The notes under the pieces: generated by a model | Told to the model about the DNA's origin: nothing | The model's input: the letters and a program-made list of their open reading frames with translations, nothing else | The model's database searches: none | Translations under genes and position numbers: made by a program | Assembly: GCF_001659605.2 (NCBI RefSeq) | Contig: NC_035172.2 | Location: 22,985,973 to 23,049,972 of the forward strand | DNA length: 64,000 nt | Direction of reading: 5' to 3' | Source: Manihot esculenta | Taxonomy: Eukaryota > Streptophyta > Magnoliopsida > Malpighiales > Euphorbiaceae | Part shown: piece by piece, positions 1 to 10,533 of the stretch | How the letters are laid out: the number at the start of each line of letters is the position of its first letter | Position numbering within the stretch: position 1 is the stretch's first letter

Positions 1-1274
1 TCCACTATCAAATCTTCTTTGGGTGAAGATCAAAACCCTTACAATCTTAGAGCAAGCCTTTGCTCTTTACAAATCTCTTTTTCCACTCAAGAGCAATTCT
101 TTGCTCAATGCCACACTCACAACAATAGAATTTCTCAATCAACCTTTACTCACTCAGAAAAGCCAATCAATTACAACTCAAAACAAGCTTTCAAGAAATC
201 AATGCTTTGGCTCAAGGTTTTGAGAGAGAGAGAATGAAAAATGCTGTAATCTCAATAAATATTTGCTTGGATAGTTGTTGTAACCTCACAACAACAAAAA
301 CAAGTTGTATTTATAGTTCATTCATAAATATGGCCATTGGGGGTGCATTAAATGCAAATAGAGCCATTTATGTTCAGAAATAACCGTTACATTGCGTTCA
401 GAAAAACTCAGGTTCGGCGGCCTAAGCTTAGAGTTCGGCGGCCGAACCATTTGGGGCGAAGAAACTATTCCTTTAAAACTGAATTTTCGGCGGCCTAAAC
501 TCAATGTTCGGCGGCCGAACATGGTGGACTTTCGTTTCTGTTCCTCACTTTCGGAAGCCAAACTTTAGGCTTCGGAGGCAGACCCAAAACACACTTTCGG
601 CGGCCGAAGGTTAAATGTTCGGCGGCCGAAAGTGTGGGACTTTCGTCTCTGTCCCTCACTTTCGGAAGTCGAAGGTTACACTTAGGGGGCTGGTTGAAAA
701 CCCACTTTCAGCGGCCGAAAGTCAATGTTCGGCGGCCGAACATATGGGACTTTCGTTTCTGTCCCTGACTTTCGGAAGCCAAAAGTTGTGTTTAGGGGGC
801 ACAAAATCCCTTCTTTAAAACTTTGAAAAATCATAACTTAGGCTATAAAAATTCATTTTTCAATCCGTTTGAATATTTGTAACCTATATTTTTAGATCTT
901 TCATTTTGATGAAAAATATTTTCAAAATCACTTCTTTTGGAAAATTTCATTTTGGTCCCTGAAAGTCAAGTACTTCAAAAAAGTGGCCATATCTAAAAGA
1001 ACTTTTAGAAATGAAAGAACCCTTGAGCCATCACAATTAATTACTTGAAATTCACAATGAATAAAATGACAAGCATAATAAATAAAAATACTTTATGATC
1101 CCTTTCTTGTAGTATGCTTCCAAAATTGGCACTTTTCACTTTTGTGACTGAAGCAATATCATTTGTTTCAATAAGGGACCTGCAAACTCAATACAAACAC
1201 TCTTGGAAATAATTAGTAGCACACCAATCATTTATTAATCATCAAAACAAGGATTAGGACATTTAGGTCCAACA
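1..1274 (-). repeat. A: 3' LTR, partial
   Basis: This matches 13351-14624 base for base apart from about 13 substitutions. It ends in CAACA at 1274, which pairs with the TGTTG that opens the complete copy at 13178. A TATA box on the minus strand lies at 307-316 (reads CTATAAATAC). Five perfect copies of TTCGGCGGCCGAA lie upstream of that TATA in the sense of transcription, at 434, 507, 596, 618 and 728. No protein should be inferred from the ORFs here; they are translations of the repeat. Confidence 0.95.
485..815. repeat. Three ~110-bp tandem repeats in A LTR (U3)
   Basis: Units begin near 485, 595 and 706, giving periods of about 110 and 111 bp. Each unit contains paired TTCGGCGGCC motifs followed by a GGACTTTCG, CTGT, ACTTTCGGAAG segment. 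The array lies upstream of the LTR TATA box, where enhancer repeats are expected. The same array is at 13835-14165 in the 5' LTR. Confidence 0.8.
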
Positions 1275-1290
1275 ATCTCCCCCTTTTTGA
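1275..1290 (-). other. A: polypurine tract
   Basis: On the minus strand the bases next to the 3' LTR read TCAAAAAGGGGGAGAT, a purine run directly abutting the TGTTG LTR start. This is the plus-strand primer position of an LTR retrotransposon. A second copy-like string, CCCCCTTTTGACATCATCA, occurs at about 1629. Confidence 0.8.
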
Positions 1291-1710
1291 TGATGACAAA
1301 CAATTGGTAAACATTAGGATAATAATCATAAGTGTAGTGTGTGCATTTTAAAAAAAATTCTCCCCCTTAATGTGCTCCCCCTGTTAAAAATACTTTATGC
1401 CATATTTAAAAAGTGAGAAGGCACATAAGGGAGGTTTTGACTCAATGCAATGCTATGAGATGTAATGGATCCTATATGAATGAATGAGTCCCAACAAAAA
1501 TGCATCTCAAATGAATACACACAATATCCACAAACCAAGAGAGAAAAATATTTAATCCAAACGAGTCAAATAAAAATAGCCAATATCCATAAAAATTATC
1601 AAATGTATACATAAGTAATACCATCTCTCCCCCTTTTGACATCATCAAAAAAAATACCACAATATCAGAAGGGAAAGAACAACAGCAACTAGATAAACAA
1701 CAAAAAAATA
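1275..1710. other. A: 3' untranslated spacer
   Basis: This is AT-rich sequence between the end of the third ORF and the polypurine tract. I see no coding potential beyond spurious short ORFs. It contains CTCCCCCTTTTTGATGATGACAA-type strings, the reverse complement of polypurine-tract-like runs, at 1276, 1358 and 1629. Confidence 0.6.
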
Positions 1711-3009
1711 TCACTGAGGCGGCTGAGGAGGTGGCACTCCAGATGACTGCTGAATGAAGTGCAAAATCTGTCTCTGCTGCTCGATCATGGTCTGCTGCTG
1801 GTCTGTAAGGCGTGCTAACTGCTGCTCCATCTGAGTCTGGCGATCAGACATCTGAGTCTGGCGATCAGACATCTGAGTCTGGCGATCAAACATCTGAGCA
1901 ACCTGCAACTCCAGACGACCCATGGCATCATAAAGATCAGATGCAGTCCGAGAAGATGTACCCTGCTCGGTGGACCGCCCGGTACTAGTATCGCCACGGG
2001 GAGCTCGCTCTGTCTCACGATCAGCAGGAGAAGCATCATCTGACTCCTCATCAGAACCATCATGTGCCTGTGCTGCTGCATGTGCTGCTCTGCGAGCTGC
2101 AAAATCTCTCCTAGAATTTTAAAATTCATTGCCTCTCCTAGTCAAACCCATGTGGTGGAGGGTAGCCTCAGTATAGGGGGTGTACTCACTAGACAAAGGT
2201 AAGGCCGACTCGGTACCTGGGTCAACCCCTAGGGCTCGAAGAAGAAGAGTGAGATGACGGCCAAAGGGGAGACAACCTCGACTCAGCCTAAGGGAGTCTG
2301 CTATAGAGTGAATCATAATATGTGGCAGGTTAAGGGTTCGACCCTCTAGCAGACAAGATACTACAAACATGTCAGAGTAGGAGAGTGCAGTCCTATGACC
2401 CGATCTAGGGAGAATCTCATAGGTGACTATGTGGTGAACAACTTTAGGGAGAGTGTTGAGGTCACAGGCCTTAAGCCTAGAGGGCTCCTCACGATCTACG
2501 TCTCCTGAAATAATCCTAGTCTGGTGAAGGGAAGAGACCTCACCAGTGATCCATTTATGAGTGGTAGAGACAACAGCCCCAGAGTTGGAGACACCTAGAT
2601 GCCGAGCAATGATGTCAGGAGTGAGGAAAACTCTCTGACCATTTACAAAGCTGACCAGGTGGGGGGGAGTGTGACGGGTAAAGGTGTGTAGGTTTGCATA
2701 GAACTCCCTAACAATCCTAGGATGGGTGTCTGATGGAGTGATAAGAAGGTGCTCCCAACCCTGAACAATGAATGGCTGTAAAAAACCATGAGAACGAAAG
2801 AGCTGAACACTGTTAGCATGAATGGTTCTCCCAGGATGAACAAACCTGAGAGAAAAAGGCTGAAAAGCAGGATCATGCTCTCTAACAACAGGAAACTCAA
2901 AGGGTGGAGAGGCAGGAGGGTCAGAGGAGGGGGACCTAGGAGCCTCAGACTGTCTACTGGATTGACCTCTAAAATATGGATGTCTATGGGCTGTGGTTTT
3001 TCTACCCAT
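1711..3009 (-). pseudogene. A: third ORF after pol, plant transposon-protein/Athila ORF1-like domain, one in-frame stop
   Basis: I place the start at the ATG at 3009, giving MGRKTTAHRH; the frame is open upstream to 3081 but those 24 codons cross a likely splice acceptor. The first 296 codons hold a globular region with a GW...(I)VREFY block and a later GQRVFLTPDIIARHLGV block. These resemble the putative plant transposon protein domain (PF20167) and Athila ORF1. A TAA at 2119-2121 interrupts the frame, which then continues in phase for 136 codons. That tail is acidic, then rich in Gln, with three SDRQTQM-type heptads that look coiled-coil-forming. In Sireviruses this position holds the env-like gene, but I see no convincing membrane segment after the start. 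The function is unknown. Confidence 0.7.
1831..1893 (-). repeat. 21-bp x3 tandem repeat in A third ORF
   Basis: Three consecutive 21-bp units (1831, 1852, 1873), the last with one change, encode repeated seven-residue blocks in the ORF tail. The multiple of three keeps the frame. Confidence 0.85.
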
Positions 3010-3025
3010 GTTACCCAAACAACAG

Positions 3026-3366
3026 CTACAGAGGCAAATGAAAAAAAATAAAAGAACTAACCATAAGCAGCAATACCACAAAACTCAGCCCATAATCAAC
3101 ACAAAATCTCAACCAGTAAGCATCACAGTCATGCATTGATATATAAAGTCCCAGCTAACAAGATAACCCAGCTAATCACAACAATAAGATAACCCAGCTA
3201 CTCAGTTACTGCACCATGGCCATATTCAGAGCCAAGGCCATGTTCAAAACCTAGAGAAAAATTCTGATGCTCCATCATTTGCAAAAACATAAACAAGTAT
3301 CTAAGACAAAACCAACCAACTCAATCCAGCTAACAAAATGCATTATAAAGAGACCAAAAAGAAATT

Positions 3367-3399
<33 letters not shown>

Positions 3400-3728
3400 C
3401 CCAGCTAACAGAGAGCAGCAAACAACACAAAAAAAACAGTTTAAAAGATATATATATATACACAGTGATCAACAACCCAGCTAACGGTATGTACATTTTA
3501 ACAGAGTAATCAAAAAAATATCAGGCAGTTTTATAAATATACAGCTATCAATAAAATAACCCAGCTATCAAGTTAACATAGAGCAATAAAACAACAAAAA
3601 AAAATAACCAACAGATTTTATATATATATATATCAACAAAACTTCAACAAAACACAACTCTAGATATCAGATCAACAGAAAATAATAAGCAAAAATAAAG
3701 AAAAATAGAGAGAGAAAACAGAACTTAC
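3026..3728 (-). other. A: predicted intron ahead of the third ORF
   Basis: On the minus strand a strong donor G|GTAAGT begins at 3728. A T-rich tract followed by TGTAG ends at 3026, 16 nt before the ATG at 3009. The enclosed 703 bp is strongly AT-rich, as plant introns are, with (AT)n runs at 3375-3399 and 3449-3460. It also has seven scattered copies of a (T)AACCCAGCTAAC-like word. The splice sites are seen in the sequence; actual splicing is inferred. Confidence 0.55.
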
Positions 3729-4100
3729 CCAAAAGAGAAGAGTTCGAAAATGGGTTAATTTTTGGAGAAAAGGAAGTGTTTTTGTGAGTTTAGGAGAAGA
3801 AAAAGAGGGAAAAAAGAAATTTTTGAAGGAAAAAATGCTCAACAAAAGGCGATTTTGGGAGAGGGAGACGAAGGGACTTCGGGGAGAGAGAGAGCTTCGG
3901 CGAGAGGGAAAAGAGTCGCGTGGAGAAGATGATGAGCTGTTGCGGGGGTTTTTAAGGGACGCGCAGTTTCGGCGGCCGAACTAATATTCGGCGGCCGAAC
4001 CTGGGCAGGTTTAGGAGGCTGAACTTAAACTTCGGCTGCCGAACTTCACAATGTTCGGCGGCCGAATAAAATGTTAGGCGGCCGAAAAATAGAAAAGAAA
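3729..4100 (-). promoter_or_regulatory. A: predicted internal promoter and leader exon for the third ORF
   Basis: Reading the minus strand, perfect TTCGGCGGCCGAA motifs lie at 4054, 3987 and 3968, with variants at 4074 and 4031. A TATA-like CTTAAAAACCC follows at 3946-3956, then a CT-rich leader down to the splice donor at 3728. I find no ATG on this strand between 3945 and 3729, as expected of a noncoding first exon. The same motif array stands upstream of the TATA in A's LTR. Promoter activity is inferred. Confidence 0.5.
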
Positions 4101-4269
4101 AAGGCAGAAAATTTCCCGCTTTTCATATTGCCCTTGAAATTGAAGGTTAGGGGGCCGAAAGTGCCTCCGAACCTGGAATTTTTGGGCTTCCCTCCCCCTT
4201 TTTGTTTTTAAAAAAAATTAAACAATTTTGACATGCTTCAAAAAGATACACACAAAAAAAAAAAAATAC

Positions 4270-7200
4270 TCAACAACCACCATCTAGCATTCCCAATTCC
4301 CTTTTAATGAAGTTAAATCTTTCTTCATTTAAAGGTTTAGTAAAAATATCAGCTAGTTGGTTGTTTGTATCCACAAACTCAAGAACAACATCACCATTTA
4401 ACACATGATCACGAATGAAATGATGTCTAATGTCAATATGCTTAGTTCTAGAATGTTGAATGGGGTTCTTGGTTAGATTGATTGCACTTGTATTATCACA
4501 TTTAATAGGAATGTGATCAAGAGATACTTCAAAGTCTCTCAATTGTTGTTTAATCCAAAGGACTTGACTACAACAAAGACCCGCCGCCACATATTCGGCT
4601 TCGGCGGTTGATAGTGCAACCGAATTTTGTTTCTTGCTACACCAAGAAACAAGAGATTGTCCTAGAAGTTGACAAGTACCCGAGGTACTCTTCCTATCAA
4701 GAATGCTTCCGGCAAAGTCGGCATCCGAGTAGGAACATAAACTAAAGGATGAACTTCTAGGATACCATAACCCCAAATGCAATGTGCCATGTAAATATCT
4801 AAGAATGCGTTTAACGGCATGCAAATGAGACTCTTTAGGACATGATTGAAAACGTGCACATAAACATACGGAAAACATGATATCCGGTCTAGATGCGGTG
4901 AGATATAAAAGGCTTCCGATCATACCTCTATAGAGCTTTTCATCAATAGGCTTACCCTTTTCATCCTTGTCAAGCTTAGTGTTTGTGCTCATTGGAGTTC
5001 TACTTGGCTTGCTATTCTCCATTCCAAACCTTTTGATTAGCTCCTTTGTGTATTTGGCTTGGTTGATGAAGATGCCATCCTTAGCTTGTTTGATTTGAAG
5101 CCCAAGGAAGAATTTGAGTTCTCCCATCATGCTCATCTCAAACTCGCTTTTCATAACTTTTGAAAACTCTTCACACAAACACACATTAGTAGCACCAAAT
5201 ATAATATCATCAACATATATTTGCACTACAAGGATGTCATTTCCATGATTTTTGACAAAAAGAGTTGTATCCACTTTGCCTTTTGAAAAACCATTTTGCA
5301 AAAGAAAATTACTTAGTCTTTCATACCAAGCTCTAGGAGCTTGTTTTAAACCATATAAAGCTTTAGACAATTTAAAAACATGATTTGGAAACTCATGATT
5401 TTCAAACCCCGGAGGTTGCTCAACATAAACCTCCTCCTCAATAAAACCATTTAAAAAGGCACTTTTCACATCCATTTGAAAGAGATTAAAATTCATGTAT
5501 GATGCATATGCAAGCAAGATTCTAATGGCTTCTAATCTAGCTACGGGGGCAAAAGTTTCATCATAGTCTATGCCCTCCTCTTGGTTATAGCCTTTAGCTA
5601 CCAACCTAGCTTTGTTTCTAATGATATTGCCATCTTCATCAAGCTTATTTCTAAACACCCATTTGGTGCCTATGGTGGGGTGATGTTTTGGTCTAGACAC
5701 TAAGGTCCAAACCTTGTTCCTTTCAAATTGGTTGAGTTCTTCTTGCATAGCAAGAACCCAACTCTCATCACCAATAGCCTCATCTATAGATTTAGGCTCT
5801 ATATGAGATATGAATGCAATATTATTACATACATGTCTAAGAGAGGATCTAGTAGTTACCCCTTGTGATGTATCACCAATTATTTGATCCTTGGGGTGAT
5901 CCTTCTTGTAGGCCCAATCCTTTGGCAAGTCATGTTGGACTCCTTGACTTTGTGTAATTTGCATTTGTTGCTCTTGAAGTCCAACTTCATCTTCCTTTGC
6001 CTCAATTGAAATCTCCTTGGGTTGATTTTGATCTCCATGAGGTTGAGGATCTTCAATGGTCAACTCATCAAGGTTACCTACAAGATCATCATCACAAGAT
6101 ACCTCCTTTCTAGGAGCAAAGGGATTAGATTCATCAAAAACAACATGCATTGACTCTTCAACTATCAAGGTTCTTGTATTGAATATTCTATATGATTTAC
6201 TAGATATAGAGTATCCTAAGAAGATACCTTCATCGGTTTTGGAGTCAAATTTGCCTAGATTATCCTTATTGTTTAATATGAAGCATTTACAACCAAAAAC
6301 TCTAAAATGACTAACTCTAGGTTTCCTTCCATTCCAAAGCTTATAAGGAGTTTTATTTAGGAGAGGTCTAATTAAAACTCTATTTGAAACATAACAAGCC
6401 GTATTTATGGCTTCCGCCCAAAAATAAGTAGGTAAATTATACTCTCTTAACATAGTCCTCCCCATATCTAAAAGAGTTCTATTTTTTCTTTCAACAACAC
6501 CATTTTGTTGGGGAGTCCTAGGAGATGAAAAATTATGAGTGATCCCTAACTTATTGCAAAAAGTTTCAAATTTTTCATTTTCAAATTCTCTACCATGATC
6601 ACTCCTTATAGAAGAAATTTGAAAACCCTTTTCATTTTGAACTTTCTTTGTGAAACTTTTAAAAGCATCAAAACAATCATCCTTATGAGCAAGGAACACA
6701 ACCCAAGTATACCTAGAGTAGTCATCAACTATAACAAACCCATAATGCATGCCACCAAGACTAGCTACTCTAGTTGGACCAAATAAATCCATATGCAAGA
6801 GTTGCAAGGGTCTAGAGGAGATTACCTTATTAATAGCTTTAAAAGAACTCTTAACTTGCTTACCCATTTGACATGCATCACAAACTTTGTCCTTTTCATA
6901 TTTGATCTTTGGGAGGCCATCAACTAGCTCATCTTTGCTCAAATTTTTGAGGAGATCCATGCTAGCATGAGAAAGCCTTCTATGCCAAATCCAAGAGTTA
7001 TCACTAATAGACACAAAGCACTTCATATCTAGGTTAGTCATAGCTTGTAAATCAATAAGATAAATATTTTCAACTCTTTCACCAACAAACAAAATTTTGT
7101 TATCCGACATTCTAGAAACAAAACATGATTTTGATTCAAAGATAACTCTACAACCTTTATCACATAATTGACTTACACTTAATAAATTATGCTTCAAACC

Positions 7201-7416
7201 ATCAACTAAGAGAACTTTATCAAGAATAGGAGAGTTTTCCTTACCGACTTTACCTATACCAACAATTTTACCTTTTCCATTGTCTCCAAAGGTTACTTGT
7301 CCACTTCCGTCTTTCTTTTCAAGAGAGATGAAGTGACTTGAATTTCCGGTCATGTGCCTTGAACATCCACTATCTAAATACCATTTGCTTTCAATTTTTG
7401 AGGATTTCAAGCACAC
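4270..7416 (-). CDS. pol: A: pol polyprotein (protease end, integrase, reverse transcriptase, RNase H)
   Basis: The open frame is 1048 codons. The retropepsin motif DSG is at residues 15-17. The integrase zinc site is H145, H150, C179, C182, and the DDE triad is D210, D273 and E309, with the expected 35-residue spacing between the last two. A copia-type reverse transcriptase starts near 565, with YVDD at 734-737. RNase H has D898, E939 and D974, followed by the [13 protein letters not shown] end. No key residue is missing and there is no internal stop. The frame opens with GTG just after a stop and is shifted by one base from gag, so expression needs frameshifting, or the join is a mutation. 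This is probably the only potentially functional pol in the window. Confidence 0.95.
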   Translation of the reverse strand: MCLKSSKIESKWYLDSGCSRHMTGNSSHFISLEKKDGSGQVTFGDNGKGKIVGIGKVGKENSPILDKVLLVDGLKHNLLSVSQLCDKGCRVIFESKSCFVSRMSDNKILFVGERVENIYLIDLQAMTNLDMKCFVSISDNSWIWHRRLSHASMDLLKNLSKDELVDGLPKIKYEKDKVCDACQMGKQVKSSFKAINKVISSRPLQLLHMDLFGPTRVASLGGMHYGFVIVDDYSRYTWVVFLAHKDDCFDAFKSFTKKVQNEKGFQISSIRSDHGREFENEKFETFCNKLGITHNFSSPRTPQQNGVVERKNRTLLDMGRTMLREYNLPTYFWAEAINTACYVSNRVLIRPLLNKTPYKLWNGRKPRVSHFRVFGCKCFILNNKDNLGKFDSKTDEGIFLGYSISSKSYRIFNTRTLIVEESMHVVFDESNPFAPRKEVSCDDDLVGNLDELTIEDPQPHGDQNQPKEISIEAKEDEVGLQEQQMQITQSQGVQHDLPKDWAYKKDHPKDQIIGDTSQGVTTRSSLRHVCNNIAFISHIEPKSIDEAIGDESWVLAMQEELNQFERNKVWTLVSRPKHHPTIGTKWVFRNKLDEDGNIIRNKARLVAKGYNQEEGIDYDETFAPVARLEAIRILLAYASYMNFNLFQMDVKSAFLNGFIEEEVYVEQPPGFENHEFPNHVFKLSKALYGLKQAPRAWYERLSNFLLQNGFSKGKVDTTLFVKNHGNDILVVQIYVDDIIFGATNVCLCEEFSKVMKSEFEMSMMGELKFFLGLQIKQAKDGIFINQAKYTKELIKRFGMENSKPSRTPMSTNTKLDKDEKGKPIDEKLYRGMIGSLLYLTASRPDIMFSVCLCARFQSCPKESHLHAVKRILRYLHGTLHLGLWYPRSSSFSLCSYSDADFAGSILDRKSTSGTCQLLGQSLVSWCSKKQNSVALSTAEAEYVAAGLCCSQVLWIKQQLRDFEVSLDHIPIKCDNTSAINLTKNPIQHSRTKHIDIRHHFIRDHVLNGDVVLEFVDTNNQLADIFTKPLNEERFNFIKRELGMLDGGC

Positions 7417-7579
7417 CTAAAAAAAGAATTCAAACACTTTTAGGTACCCAAATGTACTTGGGTCCTTGGGGGTTAGTCATTCCACTATCCAATTTCCATA
7501 TGCTACCATATCCAAGATGCAATTTTCTAATAGTACACTTATAATTGGTATGACCAAACTTGCCACAATAGTGACAATG
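7417..7579 (-). pseudogene. A: gag-pol linker with second zinc knuckle
   Basis: Minus-strand translation continues the gag frame interrupted by element N. It includes a CHYCGKFGHTNYKC knuckle (CX2CX4HX4C) whose first residues lie on the far side of N. The frame reaches a TGA at about 7429-7431. Pol lies in the +1 frame relative to gag, preceded by TAG and a run of seven T. Confidence 0.7.
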
Positions 7580-8378
7580 TGACGCGGAACCCTATGGCAC
7601 AAGCCTCAAACCCACACGCACAAGTAGATATGGAATCCAAAGATCTGATAAACCCACCTCCTATGGCACCCCACACTTAGAGAAGCTGAAACACCAATGA
7701 TTGAAGGATTTAGATGAGAATCTGACAAACGCCACAACAAATAGTTGATAAGTTAATCGAGATTCCTGGTGCAATTGATGAAAGCAAATCCTCACTCTCA
7801 CTCAAAGCAATACACGCCAAAGGCATGAAAATAATTCTGATAATTTGATTTCAAAGCTCCCTCTTACAATTGTTTCTTATCCTTATATAGTAAGGAGAAA
7901 AACAAATAAAACCCTAAGACACTCTTCTTGGGCCTGACTTAAACACATAAGACCCAAGCCCAATCACACACTAAAATAACACATAAGTATTAAAATATAA
8001 GCCCACAACATGGCCCAACACTCTAAAACTTAAAAGATAAAATATGGCCAGAATACAAGCCCAAACAAAACTAAAATAAAACAAGTGTTTAAATAATAAA
8101 ACTAGCAAGCCCATCATAACAAAGTTGAATCTTCACAGAAGCCTTGCTTGATCTTCACTTTAGGCTTTCCTTTATGTAGTTTTAGCCCATAGGTTTGATT
8201 AGACTCCCTCAGCCTATGATTGCAAGTGTTGCACCAAATCTGTCCCATATGAGTTAAAGCACGCCCCAAATATATATGGATTATATGAATATGATTTTGA
8301 ACTACTTCTGGATCCATTGGAATGATATAAGTTTGCTCCACACCATTGTTAGAAATTTGTCCTATTGGATCCGTATCA
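7580..8378 (-). repeat. N: 3' LTR
   Basis: This is the direct repeat of 10534-11332, same length, nearly identical. The N ORF runs from the internal region about 265 bp into it and stops at 8114. A TATA-like TATATAAGGATAAG on the minus strand lies near 7881-7894. Confidence 0.95.
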
Positions 8379-9562
8379 TTCCCTCTTTCTTTAGAAAAGA
8401 TTCGTCCTCGAATCTTGTTGATATTTATGTCAAGAAGGAAAGCTTTAGGCACCCATGTATCTTCAAAGACCTCCTTTTGAATAGGTGGAAATAGTATAAA
8501 ACTTTCATCATGGATGTTTTCATCAACAACCTGCACATCATGAACAAATGAACTAGACATAAAAATATTAGTCATAGAAAGATCATGTGGATGTGACCCA
8601 TTCTCCTCTACAACTTCCAAAACAGTCTTATTCACCTCCTCCACCTCATCAATCATGTGCTCCCCATGTCCACCATCATTCACAACCTCTTCTATAAGCT
8701 CATTAATGGAATTTTCAAGAACAACTACATTAGATGCATGCATTACAACTTCCTCTTCAATTTGAATCTCTATGGAAGTTGACATTGGAACTTTAGCCTC
8801 TTCTTTCTCCTTTTCTTTCTCCATCTTCCCTCCTTGAACTAGTCTTGATTCTTTTCCAGCATCGTTACCCTCAAACTCACTCTTTTCTCTCATTTTTTCC
8901 ATAGAACTCAAGCTCTCACTCACCTTTGTAGCCAAGGCCGAGGCCTCCCTCTCCCTCTCTAGCATTTTTATGTGATCGGCATATACCTCTTGAGGTGATA
9001 AAGGAGCGAGTATAAGCTTCTGTCCTTCATGAGTGAAGGAGTACTTGTTATTGAGCCCATCATGTTGCACCTTTCTATCATATTGCCACGGCCTACCCAA
9101 CAATATATGGCTTGCCTGCATAGGTACCACATCGCACAAGATCTCATCCTTATACCTACCAATAGAAAATGGTATAACCACCTGGCGTGTAACCTTAACC
9201 TCACCACAATCATTCAACCATTGCAATCTGTATGGCTTAGGATGTTTAATAGAAGCCAAGCCCAATTTCTCCACCATATATACACTAGCCACATTTGTGC
9301 AACTACCTCCATCAATAATGACAGTACACACTTTTCCATTAACCAAACACCTAGTGTGAAATATGTTTTCCCGTTGTTTCAGGCTTTCTTCCTTAACCTG
9401 CATATTCAGAGCACGCCTAGCAACAAGCATCTCACAATGTGCAGCAAGCAACACATTATTAACAAACGCATCCGAATCATCACAGTCATTATTGCAACTA
9501 TGAGTTCTTTGAGGTATTCTTGTAGAAGTGGACACTGGTGAGACATTCTGATCTTTACTCAT
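8114..9562 (-). CDS. N: protease-like ORF running into the LTR
   Basis: The start is set at the MSKDQ ATG (9562), because the truncated relative E begins with MSKDK at its equivalent position; the frame is open 26 codons further. It encodes a Ty3/gypsy retropepsin-like region with IIDGG (DGG at 9305-9313) and ILLGRPW. An acidic, Glu-rich stretch follows, and a final section (about 88 codons) is encoded by the LTR. There is no gag core, zinc knuckle, reverse transcriptase or integrase. The end of the internal part keeps a KIRGRIFSKERGND string resembling the end of integrase in related elements, so the ORF looks like a large internal deletion of a full gag-pol. The active-site DGG replaces the usual DTG/DSG. 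Confidence 0.8.
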   Translation of the reverse strand: MSKDQNVSPVSTSTRIPQRTHSCNNDCDDSDAFVNNVLLAAHCEMLVARRALNMQVKEESLKQRENIFHTRCLVNGKVCTVIIDGGSCTNVASVYMVEKLGLASIKHPKPYRLQWLNDCGEVKVTRQVVIPFSIGRYKDEILCDVVPMQASHILLGRPWQYDRKVQHDGLNNKYSFTHEGQKLILAPLSPQEVYADHIKMLEREREASALATKVSESLSSMEKMREKSEFEGNDAGKESRLVQGGKMEKEKEKEEAKVPMSTSIEIQIEEEVVMHASNVVVLENSINELIEEVVNDGGHGEHMIDEVEEVNKTVLEVVEENGSHPHDLSMTNIFMSSSFVHDVQVVDENIHDESFILFPPIQKEVFEDTWVPKAFLLDININKIRGRIFSKERGNDTDPIGQISNNGVEQTYIIPMDPEVVQNHIHIIHIYLGRALTHMGQIWCNTCNHRLRESNQTYGLKLHKGKPKVKIKQGFCEDSTLL

Positions 9563-10516
9563 CCTACCTTTAATCAACAAAGAACAAAGAGAACTAGCAA
9601 ATATTGTGTTAGAAAAGAAAGAACTCAAGTGTTTGCACACTTACCACTCTTTTGCTGATTCTTCAATTGCACTTCAGAAACTAAGGTCAACCAACTAACC
9701 ACAAGGTGCGTTTAATGAAACAAAAAAAGAAAACCTAAAGAAAGAATGAAGCGCGCAAAAACTAGAAAGAAGACACTGACAATTTGGAAAGTAACACACG
9801 AACTAGGTTTTATGCTACTTGAAAATATCACCTAGAGTATAGACCCAAGCAAACAATACTCCAGCAATGTCAAGGAAGCAAAAGCAAGTTTAAATAAAAA
9901 AAAAAAAAAGAAACTTTGAATTCAAATAAAAACGAACCTGGACAAAAGTTTGAAATTAATTCACTTCAAAGCAAATTAAATATGGATCTAATTAAATCTA
10001 CCCAAAAAGGAAAGTATCAAAACACTGCAAATAGAATCAGAAAAAAAAATGTAAATTTCTCTCAGATCAGAGACATGGACGAAAATTCTGGTGTTAAAAG
10101 AAGGATTTGACATCAAATCAATGTAGATGCAATTGCCTTAAATGTGCACTTTAGGCAATAGGCAGAATTTCTTTTATCTCATAATCTGGATTCAAACAAA
10201 TTCAAAATTCAAAATTCAAAATTGATTCCTATAATTTACTGCAATCAATTGAAATAGGTAAGGCAATATGGACGAAAAAGGAAGTATATCACAATTTCGG
10301 CCAGATCAAGGTAAATAATGCAAAGGCGATTTTTTTTTTCAATTTTTTTTTTTTTTTTGTGATGCACGAAGAAAAGGAAAACTCAAAAAAAAAAACTCAG
10401 AAAAAAAGGAAAACTCAATAACGAAGGAAAGGAAACTCACAGAAATCAATAACGAAGAAAAGGAAAACTCAGAAAAAAAACTCTAGATCCTGAGATAAAT
10501 AAGAATTTACCTCACT
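9563..10516. other. N: untranslated leader
   Basis: This is the noncoding leader between primer site and ORF (minus sense). It has A/T homopolymer runs near 9898-9908 and 10329-10358. A closely related leader, in the opposite orientation, occurs in element E (45900-46824), which shows it is a family feature. No gene seen. Confidence 0.7.
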
Positions 10517-10533
10517 TTGGCTCTGATACCAAC
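10517..10533 (-). other. N: primer binding site (tRNA-Met type)
   Basis: On the minus strand the bases next to the 5' LTR read GTTGGTATCAGAGCCAA. The TGGTATCAGAGCC core is the standard plant initiator-Met primer site. Confidence 0.9.

Noticed and set aside
19..818. Short ORFs in A's LTR, including FGGRK-rich ones (also at 13369-14168)
   Set aside because: They occur in both strands and several frames, arise from the TTCGGCGGCC repeats, and are duplicated exactly with the LTR.
3009..3081. Hydrophobic N-terminal extension (WLVLLFFFICLC) as a signal peptide of A's third ORF
   Set aside because: It is the translation of a splice-acceptor-like pyrimidine tract; the ATG at 3009 is the better start.
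3784..3984. 66-codon plus-strand ORF rich in Arg/Glu/Lys
   Set aside because: It is the reverse complement of a CT-rich leader on the opposite strand.
9029..9541. 170-codon plus-strand ORF
   Set aside because: Antisense to N's protease ORF.
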